From positions 38,962 to 102,961 of the forward strand of contig JACKDM010000011.1 of NCBI GenBank assembly GCA_020633515.1: 64,000 bases of DNA, given 5' to 3'. Position numbers and translations under genes: made by a program. Positions 30,272 to 38,356 of this stretch are shown here, in pieces (positions within the stretch are counted from its first letter, which is position 1; each line of letters opens with the position of its first letter). The DNA comes from Myxococcales bacterium. GTDB lineage: Bacteria > Myxococcota > Bradymonadia > UBA7976 > UBA1532. The notes beneath the pieces are model-generated. The model saw only the letters and a program-made list of their open reading frames with translations, was not told where the DNA came from and did no database searches.

Positions 30272-31792
30272 TCAGCGGCACTGTGCCTCGGCGGCGTCGA
30301 GGCGGGCGCGGAGCGCGTCGAGCTCGGCGCGGAGGCGGGCGATCTCTTCGGCCTGCACCTGCACGGCGGCGACGGCGAGGCTGGTGTAGCCGTAGAGGTC
30401 GACGCGGGTGCCATCGGCGGTGATGGCTTCGGGGCTGATGCCATCGTCGATGATGAAGCCGAGCGAGGGGCGCGCGGTGGGGGCGGCGCGGTAGCGCCAG
30501 GTGGCGAGCGGGGTGTCGATGAGCGCTTCGGCGTAGCGGCGGCGCTCGGCGGCGTCGAGGTAGCGGATGTCGCGCTTGTGCTCGGCGCGGGAGATCGGGC
30601 ACGGGCCGTCCATGCGGGGGTCGCGGTCGGCGCAGACGCGGCGGACGTTGCAGGGGTCGACGGGGTCGCAGAGGCGGTCGGCGTCGTCGCAGGGGTTGCC
30701 GGGGGTCTCGCCGACCATGCACAGCGGCATGCCTTCGACGGGCGTGTGACCACGGCAGACGGGGTCGCCGCAGGTCTCGTACCAGCGCAGCGCGCCGGCG
30801 GGGGGTACGCACTCGCCGCCGCCGCAGTCTTCGGTGCAGGCCCAGATGCCATCGTCGCCGCAGATGCAGGTGCTCGGGATGCAGGCGTCGCCGATCTCAC
30901 AGGCGAGGCCGGGGGGGCAGCCGCGCTCGCGGCAGCCGGCCGGGTTGGGGCCGGGGCAGATCGGGCCGCCGCCGGGGCGGCAGGCGGGCAGGCAGTCGTC
31001 GCAGACGGGGCACGATGAGGTGCCGCACGGGTCGCAGACCTCGCCGGCGTCGCAGTCGCCGTCGGCGGCGCAGCCGGGCTGGCCCCAGGGGCGGCAGGTG
31101 GCGGGGTTGACGCACTGCCAGCAGCCGTCGATGACGGCGCGCTGTTCGCCGGGCTCGCAGGCGGGGGGCTCGACCGCGCAGACGAGCGGGCGGCCGTCGT
31201 CGCAGGGGCCGGGGGGCGGGCAGTCGGCGAAGCAGTTGCACGGGTTCTCGCCGGGGCCGCAGACGCCGTCGCCGCAGGCGGCGCAGATCGAGGCGCCGAC
31301 GCAGCCGGGGGGGCAGGTGCCGTCGGCGGCGGGGCGCTCGCAGCCGATGAGCTGGAGGCCGGGGCAGCAGAAGGGGGCGTCGGGGATGACGGGGACGCTG
31401 CCGCCGGCGGGCACGCAGTCGCCGCCGCCCTGGTCGGGGCCGGCGTCGGCCGGGGGGCCGCCGTCGAGGCGGGCGTCGACGCCGGTCATGGCGTCGGCGG
31501 TGGCATCGAGCGTGGCATCGAGCGTGGCATCGAGCGTGGCATCGAGCGTGGCATCGGCCATGGCATCCGTCGCTGCGTCGAGCATGGCATCGGCCATGGC
31601 GTCGACGATGGCATCGCGCGCCGCGTCGGCGAGCGTGCCATCGGCGAGCGCGCCGTCGGGGGTCGCGCCGTCGACCCGCCCGTCGCTCCCGCCGTCGATC
31701 GGCCCGATCCCCGCGTCGCCGCCGTCCTCGTCGTCACAGCCCGCCGCGAAGAGCATCGCGAGCGCGCCGAAGATCACCACCTGCGTGCGCAT
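30272..31792 (-). CDS. Cys-rich lipoprotein with C-terminal peptidase S74 (intramolecular chaperone) domain
   Basis: 506 aa from ATG 31792. Lipobox FAAGC is followed by an Asp/Ala-rich repeat linker (ATLD units, residues ~30-105) and ~290 residues with more than 50 Cys in short disulphide-type modules. The last ~106 residues match the endosialidase-type chaperone domain. SRAEHKRDIRYL carries the Ser401/Lys406 dyad spacing (SxxxxKxDI), followed by LGFIIDDGISPEAI, VDLYGYTSLAVAAVQ and a terminal coiled coil. Such domains trimerise, fold the upstream part and cut themselves off at the Ser. On a bacterial lipoprotein this suggests a trimeric surface fibre that self-processes. Confidence 0.8.
   Translation of the reverse strand: MRTQVVIFGALAMLFAAGCDDEDGGDAGIGPIDGGSDGRVDGATPDGALADGTLADAARDAIVDAMADAMLDAATDAMADATLDATLDATLDATLDATADAMTGVDARLDGGPPADAGPDQGGGDCVPAGGSVPVIPDAPFCCPGLQLIGCERPAADGTCPPGCVGASICAACGDGVCGPGENPCNCFADCPPPGPCDDGRPLVCAVEPPACEPGEQRAVIDGCWQCVNPATCRPWGQPGCAADGDCDAGEVCDPCGTSSCPVCDDCLPACRPGGGPICPGPNPAGCRERGCPPGLACEIGDACIPSTCICGDDGIWACTEDCGGGECVPPAGALRWYETCGDPVCRGHTPVEGMPLCMVGETPGNPCDDADRLCDPVDPCNVRRVCADRDPRMDGPCPISRAEHKRDIRYLDAAERRRYAEALIDTPLATWRYRAAPTARPSLGFIIDDGISPEAITADGTRVDLYGYTSLAVAAVQVQAEEIARLRAELDALRARLDAAEAQCR
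31500..31556 (-). repeat. 12-bp tandem repeat encoding ATLD units
   Basis: About 4.7 copies of a 12-bp unit (TGGCATCGAGCG on the plus strand). It is part of the S74 lipoprotein gene and translates on the minus strand to (Ala-Thr-Leu-Asp)n. Length changes would stay in frame and vary only the linker. Confidence 0.85.
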
Positions 31793-31913
31793 CTCCACCT
31801 CCGTTCGTCGGTCGCTGTGCCCATCATGAGATCGAGCGGGCGGGCTTCGCCAGTCGCCGTCGCGCCGGCCCGTACTTGCGCCACCCCGCCCGGCTGCGCC
31901 ATACCTGCCCCCC

Positions 31914-32711
31914 ATGTGCACCCTCGTCATCCTCCACCGCGTCGTGCCCGGGCTGCCGGTCGTGCTCGCGGCCAACCGCGACGAGTACCTCGCCCGCCCG
32001 GCGACCGGGCCGATGCTGCTCGACGCCGAGCGCGGGATCATCGGCGGGCGCGACCTGAGCGCGGGCGGGACCTGGCTCGGGTTCACGCCGGGCGGCTTCT
32101 TCGCGGGGGTCACCAACCAGCGGCAGGGGGCGCGGCGGGACGCGCCGGGGTCGCGGGGGCAGGTGGTGCTCGACGTGCTGCGCGCGGGCGCCGAGGGCGG
32201 CGTCGACGCGGCGCGGCGCTGGCTCGGGGCGCTCGATGTGGGCCGCTACAACCCGTTCAATCTGGCGTTCGGCGACGCCGAGGGGGTGTGGGTCGCCTAC
32301 GGCCGTCACGATCTGCGCGTCGAGGCGGTGCCGGCGGGGGTGCACGTGCTGCCCAACGACGTGCTCGACTCGGCGGCCTTCCCGAAGGTGGCGCGCATCC
32401 AGGGTCGGCTCGCGGCGCCGCCGGGAGAGTGGCCGGCGCTCGTCGCGCGGCTGGAGGCGGTGCTCGCCGACGACACGCCGCCGGCGCAGGTCCCCGATGA
32501 GCCGGACGCGGGGCTGCCGCGGGCGGCGCTCGCGGCGCTGCATGCGGTGAAGGTGGTGCTGCCGGGGTATGGCACGCGCTCGGCGACGATCGCGGCGCTC
32601 GCGCCGGGGCGGGTCGCGCACTATCTGCACGCGGACGGGGCGCCGGGTGATGCGCCGTTCGTCGACCGGGCGGCGCTGGTGGCGGCGGCGAGGGGCGACG
32701 ATGCGGTTTGA
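31914..32711 (+). CDS. NRDE family protein (TANGO2-like)
   Basis: 265 aa. It starts Met-Cys (MCTLVILHRV) and carries the name-giving AANRDEYLARPATGP, then GGRDLSAGGTWLGFT and FFAGVTNQR. NRDE/TANGO2 proteins have an Ntn-hydrolase-like fold with an N-terminal Cys. The animal member has been linked to haem movement, while bacterial function is not established. The 3' end overlaps the DUF692 gene by 11 bp, so it belongs to the MNIO operon here. Confidence 0.92.
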   Translation: MCTLVILHRVVPGLPVVLAANRDEYLARPATGPMLLDAERGIIGGRDLSAGGTWLGFTPGGFFAGVTNQRQGARRDAPGSRGQVVLDVLRAGAEGGVDAARRWLGALDVGRYNPFNLAFGDAEGVWVAYGRHDLRVEAVPAGVHVLPNDVLDSAAFPKVARIQGRLAAPPGEWPALVARLEAVLADDTPPAQVPDEPDAGLPRAALAALHAVKVVLPGYGTRSATIAALAPGRVAHYLHADGAPGDAPFVDRAALVAAARGDDAV

Positions 32712-33594
32712 GGCGCGCGTCGAGCGGCTGCCCCGGCTCGGGATCGGGGTCTCGACCGAGTACGGCGCCCACCGCGCGCCCGGCGCGCTCGACCTCGACG
32801 CGCTGCGCCGCGAGCACCCGCGCTACGCGGGCTTCCTCGAGGTGGGGGTCGAGGCCGATCGCGGGATCGACGACGACGCGCGGCGCTGGGTGGAGGCGGG
32901 CGGGCGGACGACCTACCACTTCCTCGACGTGAACCTCGACGAGCCGGAGGATCTCGACCCGGCGTGGATGGCGCGGGTGCGGGCGCACGCCGCGACGCTC
33001 CGGCCGGCGTGGATGTGCGGCGACGCGGGGCTGTGGCACTTCGGGCGGCGGGAGCGGGGGCACATGCTGCTGTTGCCGCCGGTGCTGTGCGACGACGCGG
33101 CGAGGTCGATGGCCGAGGGCGTCATCGCGCTGCGGGAGGCGACGGGGTACGAGGTGCTGCCCGAGAACCCGCCGGGGCACGTCTACCTCGGCGACCTGCA
33201 CCTGCTCGACTTCTATGCGCGGCTCTGCGACTACGCCGACACCGGGATGCTGCTCGACGCGGCGCACCTCGCGATCTACCAGCGCGCGTGCGGGCACGGG
33301 CCGCTGACGGGGCTCGATGGCTTCCCGGCGGAGCGGGTGGTCGAGCTGCACGTCGCGGGGGCGACGACGCGCACGGTGGAGGGGCTCGCGATCGTGGAGG
33401 ACGACCACACGCCGGCGGTGCTGCCCGACACCTGGGCGATCGTCGAGGCGGTCGCGCCGCGGGCGCGGGCGCTGCGGGCGGTGGTCTTCGAGTGCGAGCG
33501 CAACCCGCTGCCGGCGTGCCTGCCGGGCTTCGCGCGGATCGAGGCGGCGCTCGCCGGGTCGCCGTTCGCGGCCGCGATGGAGGAGAACGCTTGA
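32701..33594 (+). CDS. MNIO family (DUF692) multinuclear iron oxidative enzyme
   Basis: 297-aa TIM-barrel protein of the DUF692/MNIO family. Signatures in order: LGIGVSTEYGAH, FLEVGVEADRGID, WMCGDAGLWHFGRR, LPENPPGHVYLGDLHLLDFY, ADTGMLLDAAHL, RVVELHVAGA and EDDHTPAVLPDTW. Conserved His, Glu, Asp and Asn residues in these blocks bind two or three irons. Known members (MbnB, TglH, ChrH) rearrange cysteine, Asp or other residues of ribosomal peptides and need a partner protein. The next gene, overlapping by TTGA, looks like that partner. No short precursor gene is adjacent. Confidence 0.9.
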   Translation: MRFEARVERLPRLGIGVSTEYGAHRAPGALDLDALRREHPRYAGFLEVGVEADRGIDDDARRWVEAGGRTTYHFLDVNLDEPEDLDPAWMARVRAHAATLRPAWMCGDAGLWHFGRRERGHMLLLPPVLCDDAARSMAEGVIALREATGYEVLPENPPGHVYLGDLHLLDFYARLCDYADTGMLLDAAHLAIYQRACGHGPLTGLDGFPAERVVELHVAGATTRTVEGLAIVEDDHTPAVLPDTWAIVEAVAPRARALRAVVFECERNPLPACLPGFARIEAALAGSPFAAAMEENA

Positions 33595-34421
33595 GCGCCG
33601 CGGCGTTGCAGCGGGTGGTGGTGCGCATGCTCTACGACCCGGCGCTCGTCGAGGCGGTGTATGCCGACGCCGGCAAGGCGCTCGCGGGGGTCGAGCTGAG
33701 CGCGGCGGAGCGGGGGTGGCTGACGGCGCCGGATCGGCGGCGCTGGCGGGCCGATCCGCTGCGGCGGAGCCGGGGGTTGCAAGCGGTGCTCGAAGAGTTC
33801 CCGGTCGCGGGCGCGGTCGCGGCACGAGCGCAGGGGCTCGGGGCGCTCGATGGCTTCTTCTCGGCGCCGGCGTTCCATCGCTGCGTGCAGGGGGGCGGGT
33901 CGCTGGCGCTGGCGTTCGGCGAGTGGCTGGCGCGCTTCGGGGGCGCGGTCGCGGCGTTCGCGGCGCTCGAGGGCGGGGTGGCGCGGGTGCGGCGGGCGCC
34001 GGCGCGGCCGGCGGAGACGCCGGCGGTCGATCGGGCGGGGTCGTGGGTGGCGGCGCCGTGGGTGTGGGGTGTGCGGGCGCCGGGGGGCACGCTCGCGGCG
34101 TGGACGGCGCATCGGGCGCGGCTGGCGGCGCATCCGGGCGGGGTGCTGGCGGGGCTGGTGGAGCCGGGCTATGCGCTGGAGAAGCGGCGGCTGGTGAAGT
34201 CGGCGCCCGAGGGGCTGCTCGTCGAGCGCACCGGGCCGGGGGCCGACGAGATCGGGGTCGCCGAGGCGTCGCTCGGGCTCGCGGGGCTGCTCGAGGCGCT
34301 GCGGTCGCCGCAGCCGTGGCCGACGGTGGCTGCCACGATGCGACGGCTGGGGGCGGCGCGGGGGGAAGAGGCGGGGCTCGCCGCGGAGCTGGTCGGTGAT
34401 GGGCTGCTGACGGTTCGATGA
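33591..34421 (+). CDS. Probable MNIO partner protein
   Basis: 276 aa. TTG at 33591 overlaps the stop of the MNIO gene and has GGAGGAG 5 nt upstream, so this start is well supported. The helical N-terminal half (RVVVRMLYDPALVEAVYADA, AGVELSAAERGWL) is like the small helical partner proteins encoded beside DUF692 enzymes. The remainder (WVWGVRAPGG, EPGYALEKRRLVKSAPEG) is a mixed fold I cannot name. By analogy with MbnC/TglI-type partners it would hold the precursor peptide for the MNIO enzyme. A TTTTTTT run (34434-34440) follows the stop and may end the transcript. Confidence 0.65.
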   Translation: MSAAALQRVVVRMLYDPALVEAVYADAGKALAGVELSAAERGWLTAPDRRRWRADPLRRSRGLQAVLEEFPVAGAVAARAQGLGALDGFFSAPAFHRCVQGGGSLALAFGEWLARFGGAVAAFAALEGGVARVRRAPARPAETPAVDRAGSWVAAPWVWGVRAPGGTLAAWTAHRARLAAHPGGVLAGLVEPGYALEKRRLVKSAPEGLLVERTGPGADEIGVAEASLGLAGLLEALRSPQPWPTVAATMRRLGAARGEEAGLAAELVGDGLLTVR

Positions 34422-34621
34422 CAACCCGGCGGCTTTTTTTACTCCGCGGGACCGGCCTCTCGTACTGGCCTCTTGATTCGAACCGGACAGAGCGGTGACG
34501 CTCCACCCGCGATTCATCGGCGCCCGCGGCAGGGGTCGATGGGCAGCATTTTGCACTGGATGGTCGGCGTGGAGTGCCACATACGTCGCCGACCCGCAGC
34601 ACGAATGGGGAGAGTCTCTTG

Positions 34622-35884
34622 ATGCGCAACTTCATCCTGTCCGCCTCGATGGCGGTTCTCTGCGTCTTCGGCCTCGCCGCCTGTACCGAGTCGGACGGGG
34701 GCGACGGCAAGGGCCTCGGCGAGTCGTGCGACTCGCCGTCGGACTGCGCGAGCGAGCTCTGCGTGCAGCTCCCCGGCTCGGCCTCGGGCACCTGCTCGGT
34801 CGAATGCAACGGTGGCAGCCCGTGCGCGAGCGGCTTCGCCTGCCGGCAGGGCTACTGCCTGCCGGAGTCCGACATGGGCGGTGGCGGCGAGGGCGAGGGT
34901 GAAGGCGAGGGCGAGGGTGAAGGCGAGGGTGAAGGCGAGGGCGAGGGTGAAGGCGAGGGCGAGGGTGAAGGCGAGGGCGAGGGTGAAGGCGAGGGCGAGG
35001 ACACCGGCGTCGCCGAGTGTCAGGCCGTGCTCGAGTGCATCAACCCCTGCCAGGACCGCGCCTGCCTCGACGCCTGCATCGCGGCCGGCACCCCGACCGG
35101 CGGTCAGCGCGCCGAGGATCTGATCAACTGCCAGGGCCGCTGCTTCGACTTCGCGGGCAACTTCGACCTCGAGTGCTACCTCGGGACGTGCAGCGCCGAG
35201 GGTCAGGCGTGCTTCGGCGTGGGCTTCCCCGGTGGCGGCGACGCGAGCTGCGGCGAGCTGCTCTCCTGCCTCAACGCCTGCCCCGACAACGACGACGCCT
35301 GCGTGGATGGCTGCTTCGGCAGCAGCTCGGCGAGCGGCTACGTGATCTACGCCGACGCGGTCGACTGCGTGCAGGCCGCCATGTGCCCGCCGGGTGACGC
35401 CGCCTGTCAGCAGGAGCGCTGCGGCGCGCAGATCGACGCCTGCGTCAACGACGGCCGCGTCTTCGGCGATGGGCAGTGCGGCGACCTCTTCGACTGCGTC
35501 GTCGGCTGCCAGACCGAGCAGTGCGCGACGGCGTGCCGCGAGGCGGCCGATGAGCAGGCCAACGAGCTCTTCGACGAGTTCGCGATCTGCTTCACCGATG
35601 AGATGTGCATGGATCCGACGATGTGCGCCGCGTGCGACGCGCAGGTCGCCGCCTGCCGCGCCGACGTGCCCGGTGGTGAGGGCGAAGGCGAAGGCGAAGG
35701 CGAGGGTGAAGGCGAGGGCGAGGGCGAGGGCGAAGGCGAGGGCGAGGGCGAGGGCGAGGCCGACGGCGGCGCCGAAGGCGAAGGCGAGGGCGAGGCCGAC
35801 GGTGGCGCCGAGGGCGAAGGCGAAGGCGAGGGCGAGGGCGAGCCGGACGCCGCCATGCCCCCTCCCCCGCCCCCCGCGCCCTGA
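34622..35884 (+). CDS. Cys-rich lipoprotein with Gly-Glu repeat linkers
   Basis: 420 aa from ATG 34622 (GGGAGAG 7 nt upstream). Lipobox LAAC (about residue 21) is followed by a short Cys module (ESCDSPSDCASELCVQ). A ~40-residue GE repeat, a ~220-residue domain with regularly spaced Cys pairs (QAVLECINPCQDRACLDACI; LSCLNACPDNDDACVDGC; FDCVVGCQTEQCATACREA), a second GE repeat and a proline tail follow. The CxxxC...C...C units look like three or four copies of one helical disulphide module. A cell-surface role is inferred. There is a 200-bp gap upstream without other genes. Confidence 0.85.
   Translation: MRNFILSASMAVLCVFGLAACTESDGGDGKGLGESCDSPSDCASELCVQLPGSASGTCSVECNGGSPCASGFACRQGYCLPESDMGGGGEGEGEGEGEGEGEGEGEGEGEGEGEGEGEGEGEGEGEDTGVAECQAVLECINPCQDRACLDACIAAGTPTGGQRAEDLINCQGRCFDFAGNFDLECYLGTCSAEGQACFGVGFPGGGDASCGELLSCLNACPDNDDACVDGCFGSSSASGYVIYADAVDCVQAAMCPPGDAACQQERCGAQIDACVNDGRVFGDGQCGDLFDCVVGCQTEQCATACREAADEQANELFDEFAICFTDEMCMDPTMCAACDAQVAACRADVPGGEGEGEGEGEGEGEGEGEGEGEGEGEGEADGGAEGEGEGEADGGAEGEGEGEGEGEPDAAMPPPPPPAP
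34889..35000 (+). repeat. GA-rich hexamer repeat encoding (Gly-Glu)n, first tract
   Basis: Reiterated GAGGGC/GAGGGT/GAAGGC hexamers. Synonymous variation (GAG/GAA, GGC/GGT) occurs in a partly ordered 18-bp higher pattern, so copies have expanded in blocks. It is in frame within the surrounding lipoprotein. Confidence 0.9.
35678..35841 (+). repeat. GA-rich hexamer repeat encoding (Gly-Glu)n, second tract
   Basis: Same hexamer type as the first tract but interrupted twice by an ADGGA-coding segment, giving a longer-range ~36-bp duplication. It lies in frame near the C-terminus of the lipoprotein. Confidence 0.88.
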
Positions 35885-35972
35885 AGCGCACGGTCTTCCC
35901 GCAGTCGCCGCGTCGACGCTCGTCGGCGCGGCGCTCCTCTCTTCTTCGATCCCCTCTCTGATCACCGGCATC

Positions 35973-36491
35973 GTGACCGTCTTCGATCGACTCCGGCCGC
36001 TCCTGAGCGCGCGGTTCCTCAAGTTCTGCGCCGTCGGGGCGAGCGGGGTGGTCGTCAACCTCGGCGTGCTCGCGCTGCTGACCTCGCTCGGGATGCGGTC
36101 TTCGATCGCGTCGGCGTGGGCGATCGAGGTCTCGATCCTCTCCAACTTCGCGGTCAACGAGCTGTGGACGTTCCGTGACCAGCGGGCGGGCTCGTCGCTC
36201 GGCGGGCGGGCGCTGCGGTTTCAGCTCGTCTCGCTCGTCGGCGCGGTCGTGCAGTGGCTGGTGTTCCTCGCGGGCAATGTCGCGCTGTTGTGGTGGATCG
36301 AGGGCGGTGACGCGCTCGACGCCTACTTCGCCGGGCCGGGGGGCGTCTTCGAGCGCTATCTGCGGCGGCCGGTGCTCGATCCGCCGGCGATCGGGGCGGG
36401 GGTCTACCTCGCGCAGCTCGCCGGGATCGGGATCGCGACGGGGTGGAACTTCCTCGCGAACTTCTATTGGACCTGGCGCGATCGCCGCTGA
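35973..36491 (+). CDS. GtrA family membrane protein
   Basis: About 172 aa from a GTG at 35973; the start is uncertain because no ribosome site is seen. Four transmembrane helices carry the family pattern: FLKFCAVGASGVVVNLGVLA, SIASAWAIEVSILSNFAVNE with LWTFRD, and a last helix ending WNFLANFYWTWRDRR. GtrA proteins are thought to move polyprenyl-linked sugars across the membrane for cell-surface polysaccharides. A ~25-residue insertion (GDALDAYFAGPGGVFERYLR) between helices three and four makes it longer than usual. No glycosyltransferase lies beside it. Confidence 0.82.
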   Translation: MTVFDRLRPLLSARFLKFCAVGASGVVVNLGVLALLTSLGMRSSIASAWAIEVSILSNFAVNELWTFRDQRAGSSLGGRALRFQLVSLVGAVVQWLVFLAGNVALLWWIEGGDALDAYFAGPGGVFERYLRRPVLDPPAIGAGVYLAQLAGIGIATGWNFLANFYWTWRDRR

Positions 36492-36577
36492 GCGGGCGGG
36501 CGCGTCGCGCGCGGTCTCCGCAGATGGCGGGGTCGTGTCGGTGGCCTCGAACGCGGCGGTCTGCGATACTCGCGGTC

Positions 36578-37723
36578 ATGCCCGTCACCGCCGCCGTCAC
36601 TCATCCCCCCGATCCGCTGCTCGGCCGGGTGATCGCCGATCGCTATCAGCTCATCGAGCGGATCGGCGAGGGGGGCATGGGCACGGTGTACAAGGCTCGC
36701 CAGGAGCCGCTGGGCAAGTTCGTGGCGATCAAGGTGCTGCTGCCGAGCCTGATCGACGACGACCTGAAGCTTCAGCGGTTCATGAACGAGGCGCGGATCC
36801 TGGGGGAGCTGCGGCATCCGAACACGGTGTCGTTGATCGACTTCGGGCACATCGAGGGTGGGCGGCTGTTCATCGCGATGGAGTACCTGCACGGGGGCGA
36901 TCTGGCGTCGCTGCTGGCGAAGGGGCGGGTGGAGCAGCGGGCGGCGTTGATGATCACGCGGCAGATCGTGGCGTCGCTGGCGGAGGCGCACGCGCGGGGG
37001 GTGATCCATCGGGATCTCAAGCCGCAGAACGTGCTGTTCGATGAGGTGGCGGGCGAGGACTTCGTGGTGCGGGTGGCGGACTTCGGGCTGGCGCGCTTCG
37101 ATCCGTTGCTGGGGCAGTCGGATGAGCTGCCGACGGGCGCGGCGGCGCCCGCGGTGGCGCCCGGGCCGGGGGAGCATGGGGGGGGGCGCAAGGGGTTCCG
37201 GTTGCAGCCGGTGCAGACGGTGCCGGGGACGCGGCTGGGGACGCCGGCCTATATCTCGCCGGAGCAGGCGTTCGCGCGGCCGATCGATGCGCGGAGCGAC
37301 CTGTATTCGGTGGGGGTGATGCTCTACGAGATGCTGGTGGGGCATCGGCCGTTCGCCGATGACACGTCGCAGGGGCTGTGTCTGGCGCATCTGTATCAGG
37401 AGGCGATCCCGATCAGCGAGGTGAGCGCGCCGGGGGAGCTGGATCCGGATGTGGAGCATCTGGTGATGCGGCTGCTCGCGAAGTCGCCGGATGAGCGGCC
37501 GGCGAACGCGCGGGTGGTGCTGAAGGTGATCGATCGGGTGCTGTCGCGGATGGCGGAGTTCACCGGGCCGCTGCCGTCGGTGTCGCTGCCGGCGCGGCCG
37601 CGGCCGGTGTCGGTGGTGGATGACGAGCCGGTGGTGATGCCGCGCGGGGGGCCGCCGCTGTGGGCGTGGGCGGTGATCGTGACGGGCGCGTTGGTGATCA
37701 TCGGGTTCGCGCTGTTGCACTGA
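36578..37723 (+). CDS. Pkn-type serine/threonine protein kinase, C-terminally membrane-anchored
   Basis: 381 aa from ATG 36578. Catalytic domain: glycine loop GEGGMGTVYKA (31-41), Lys52 in VAIKVLL, HRDLKPQN, DFGLARF and GTPAYISPEQA. All catalytic residues are present, so it should be active. The stretch between DFG and SPEQ is lengthened by about 33 residues rich in Ala, Pro and Gly, placing an insert in the activation loop. One transmembrane helix closes the protein (WAWAVIVTGALVIIGFALL), so the kinase is cytoplasmic and there is no external sensor domain. Confidence 0.93.
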   Translation: MPVTAAVTHPPDPLLGRVIADRYQLIERIGEGGMGTVYKARQEPLGKFVAIKVLLPSLIDDDLKLQRFMNEARILGELRHPNTVSLIDFGHIEGGRLFIAMEYLHGGDLASLLAKGRVEQRAALMITRQIVASLAEAHARGVIHRDLKPQNVLFDEVAGEDFVVRVADFGLARFDPLLGQSDELPTGAAAPAVAPGPGEHGGGRKGFRLQPVQTVPGTRLGTPAYISPEQAFARPIDARSDLYSVGVMLYEMLVGHRPFADDTSQGLCLAHLYQEAIPISEVSAPGELDPDVEHLVMRLLAKSPDERPANARVVLKVIDRVLSRMAEFTGPLPSVSLPARPRPVSVVDDEPVVMPRGGPPLWAWAVIVTGALVIIGFALLH

Positions 37724-37763
37724 GGGCCGGGGGCTTGTCATGCTCCGGTGATCGTTCTGGGAG

Positions 37764-38294
37764 ATGACCTTGCGCCGCTTCGACTTGCTGGCTCTCGTCT
37801 CGTTGCTCGCCTGCGCGGCGCCCGCCGCGGCCAACTCTCTTCAGCAGGGGCAGGTGCCCAACGGGGTGCGGCTGGGGTGCGCCGGGTGCCACCCGGGGGG
37901 CGACGATACGCAGTTCACGCTGTTTGGCGCGCAGATGCGGGAGCTGCCGAACGGGACGGGCGATTGGGCGACGCTGTGCGGGCTGGACGCGGACGGGGAC
38001 GGGGCGACGAACGGGGCGGAGCTGGGGGATCCGGGGTGCGTGTTCCCGCAGGGCAACGACTATGGCAACTACGCGTCGGATCCGAACGATCCGGCGAGCC
38101 TGCCGCCGGTGGTGGAGCCGACGCCGGATCTGGGGATGACGCCGGACGGGGCGCCGCGGGAGACGGGGGACGCGGTGGTGAACCTCGATGACGGCTGCGT
38201 TGCAGTGCCGGGGAGCAGTCCGGGGCCGGGGGGCGCCGCGGGGTGGTGGGCGGCGCTGTTGCTGGTGTCGATCGGGTGGCGGCGGCGGCGCTGA
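37764..38294 (+). CDS. Exported CXXCH protein with MYXO-CTERM-like tail
   Basis: 176 aa. After a signal peptide (LLALVSLLACAAPAAA) comes one haem-type motif C39-A-G-C-H43. A calcium-type loop (DADGDGATNGAELGDP) follows, then a Pro-rich linker and a tail DDGCVAVPG, hydrophobic WWAALLLVSIGW and RRRR. That tail has the MYXO-CTERM layout (Gly-Cys, hydrophobic helix, Arg cluster), a sorting signal of Myxococcota surface proteins. CXXCH together with a Ca loop is typical of small secreted cytochrome-like or choice-of-anchor proteins. The start lacks a well-placed ribosome site. Confidence 0.75.
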   Translation: MTLRRFDLLALVSLLACAAPAAANSLQQGQVPNGVRLGCAGCHPGGDDTQFTLFGAQMRELPNGTGDWATLCGLDADGDGATNGAELGDPGCVFPQGNDYGNYASDPNDPASLPPVVEPTPDLGMTPDGAPRETGDAVVNLDDGCVAVPGSSPGPGGAAGWWAALLLVSIGWRRRR

Positions 38295-38356
38295 TCGGGT
38301 GCCGCGGGCGGCGGTTTCTGGTAAGACCGCGCCGCCTGCTGCCGAGGAGCCTGCCT

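Noticed and set aside
34495..34902. Short plus-strand frame considered as an MNIO precursor peptide
   Set aside because: It overlaps the signal peptide of the Cys-rich lipoprotein in another frame, is Arg-rich and has no ribosome site.
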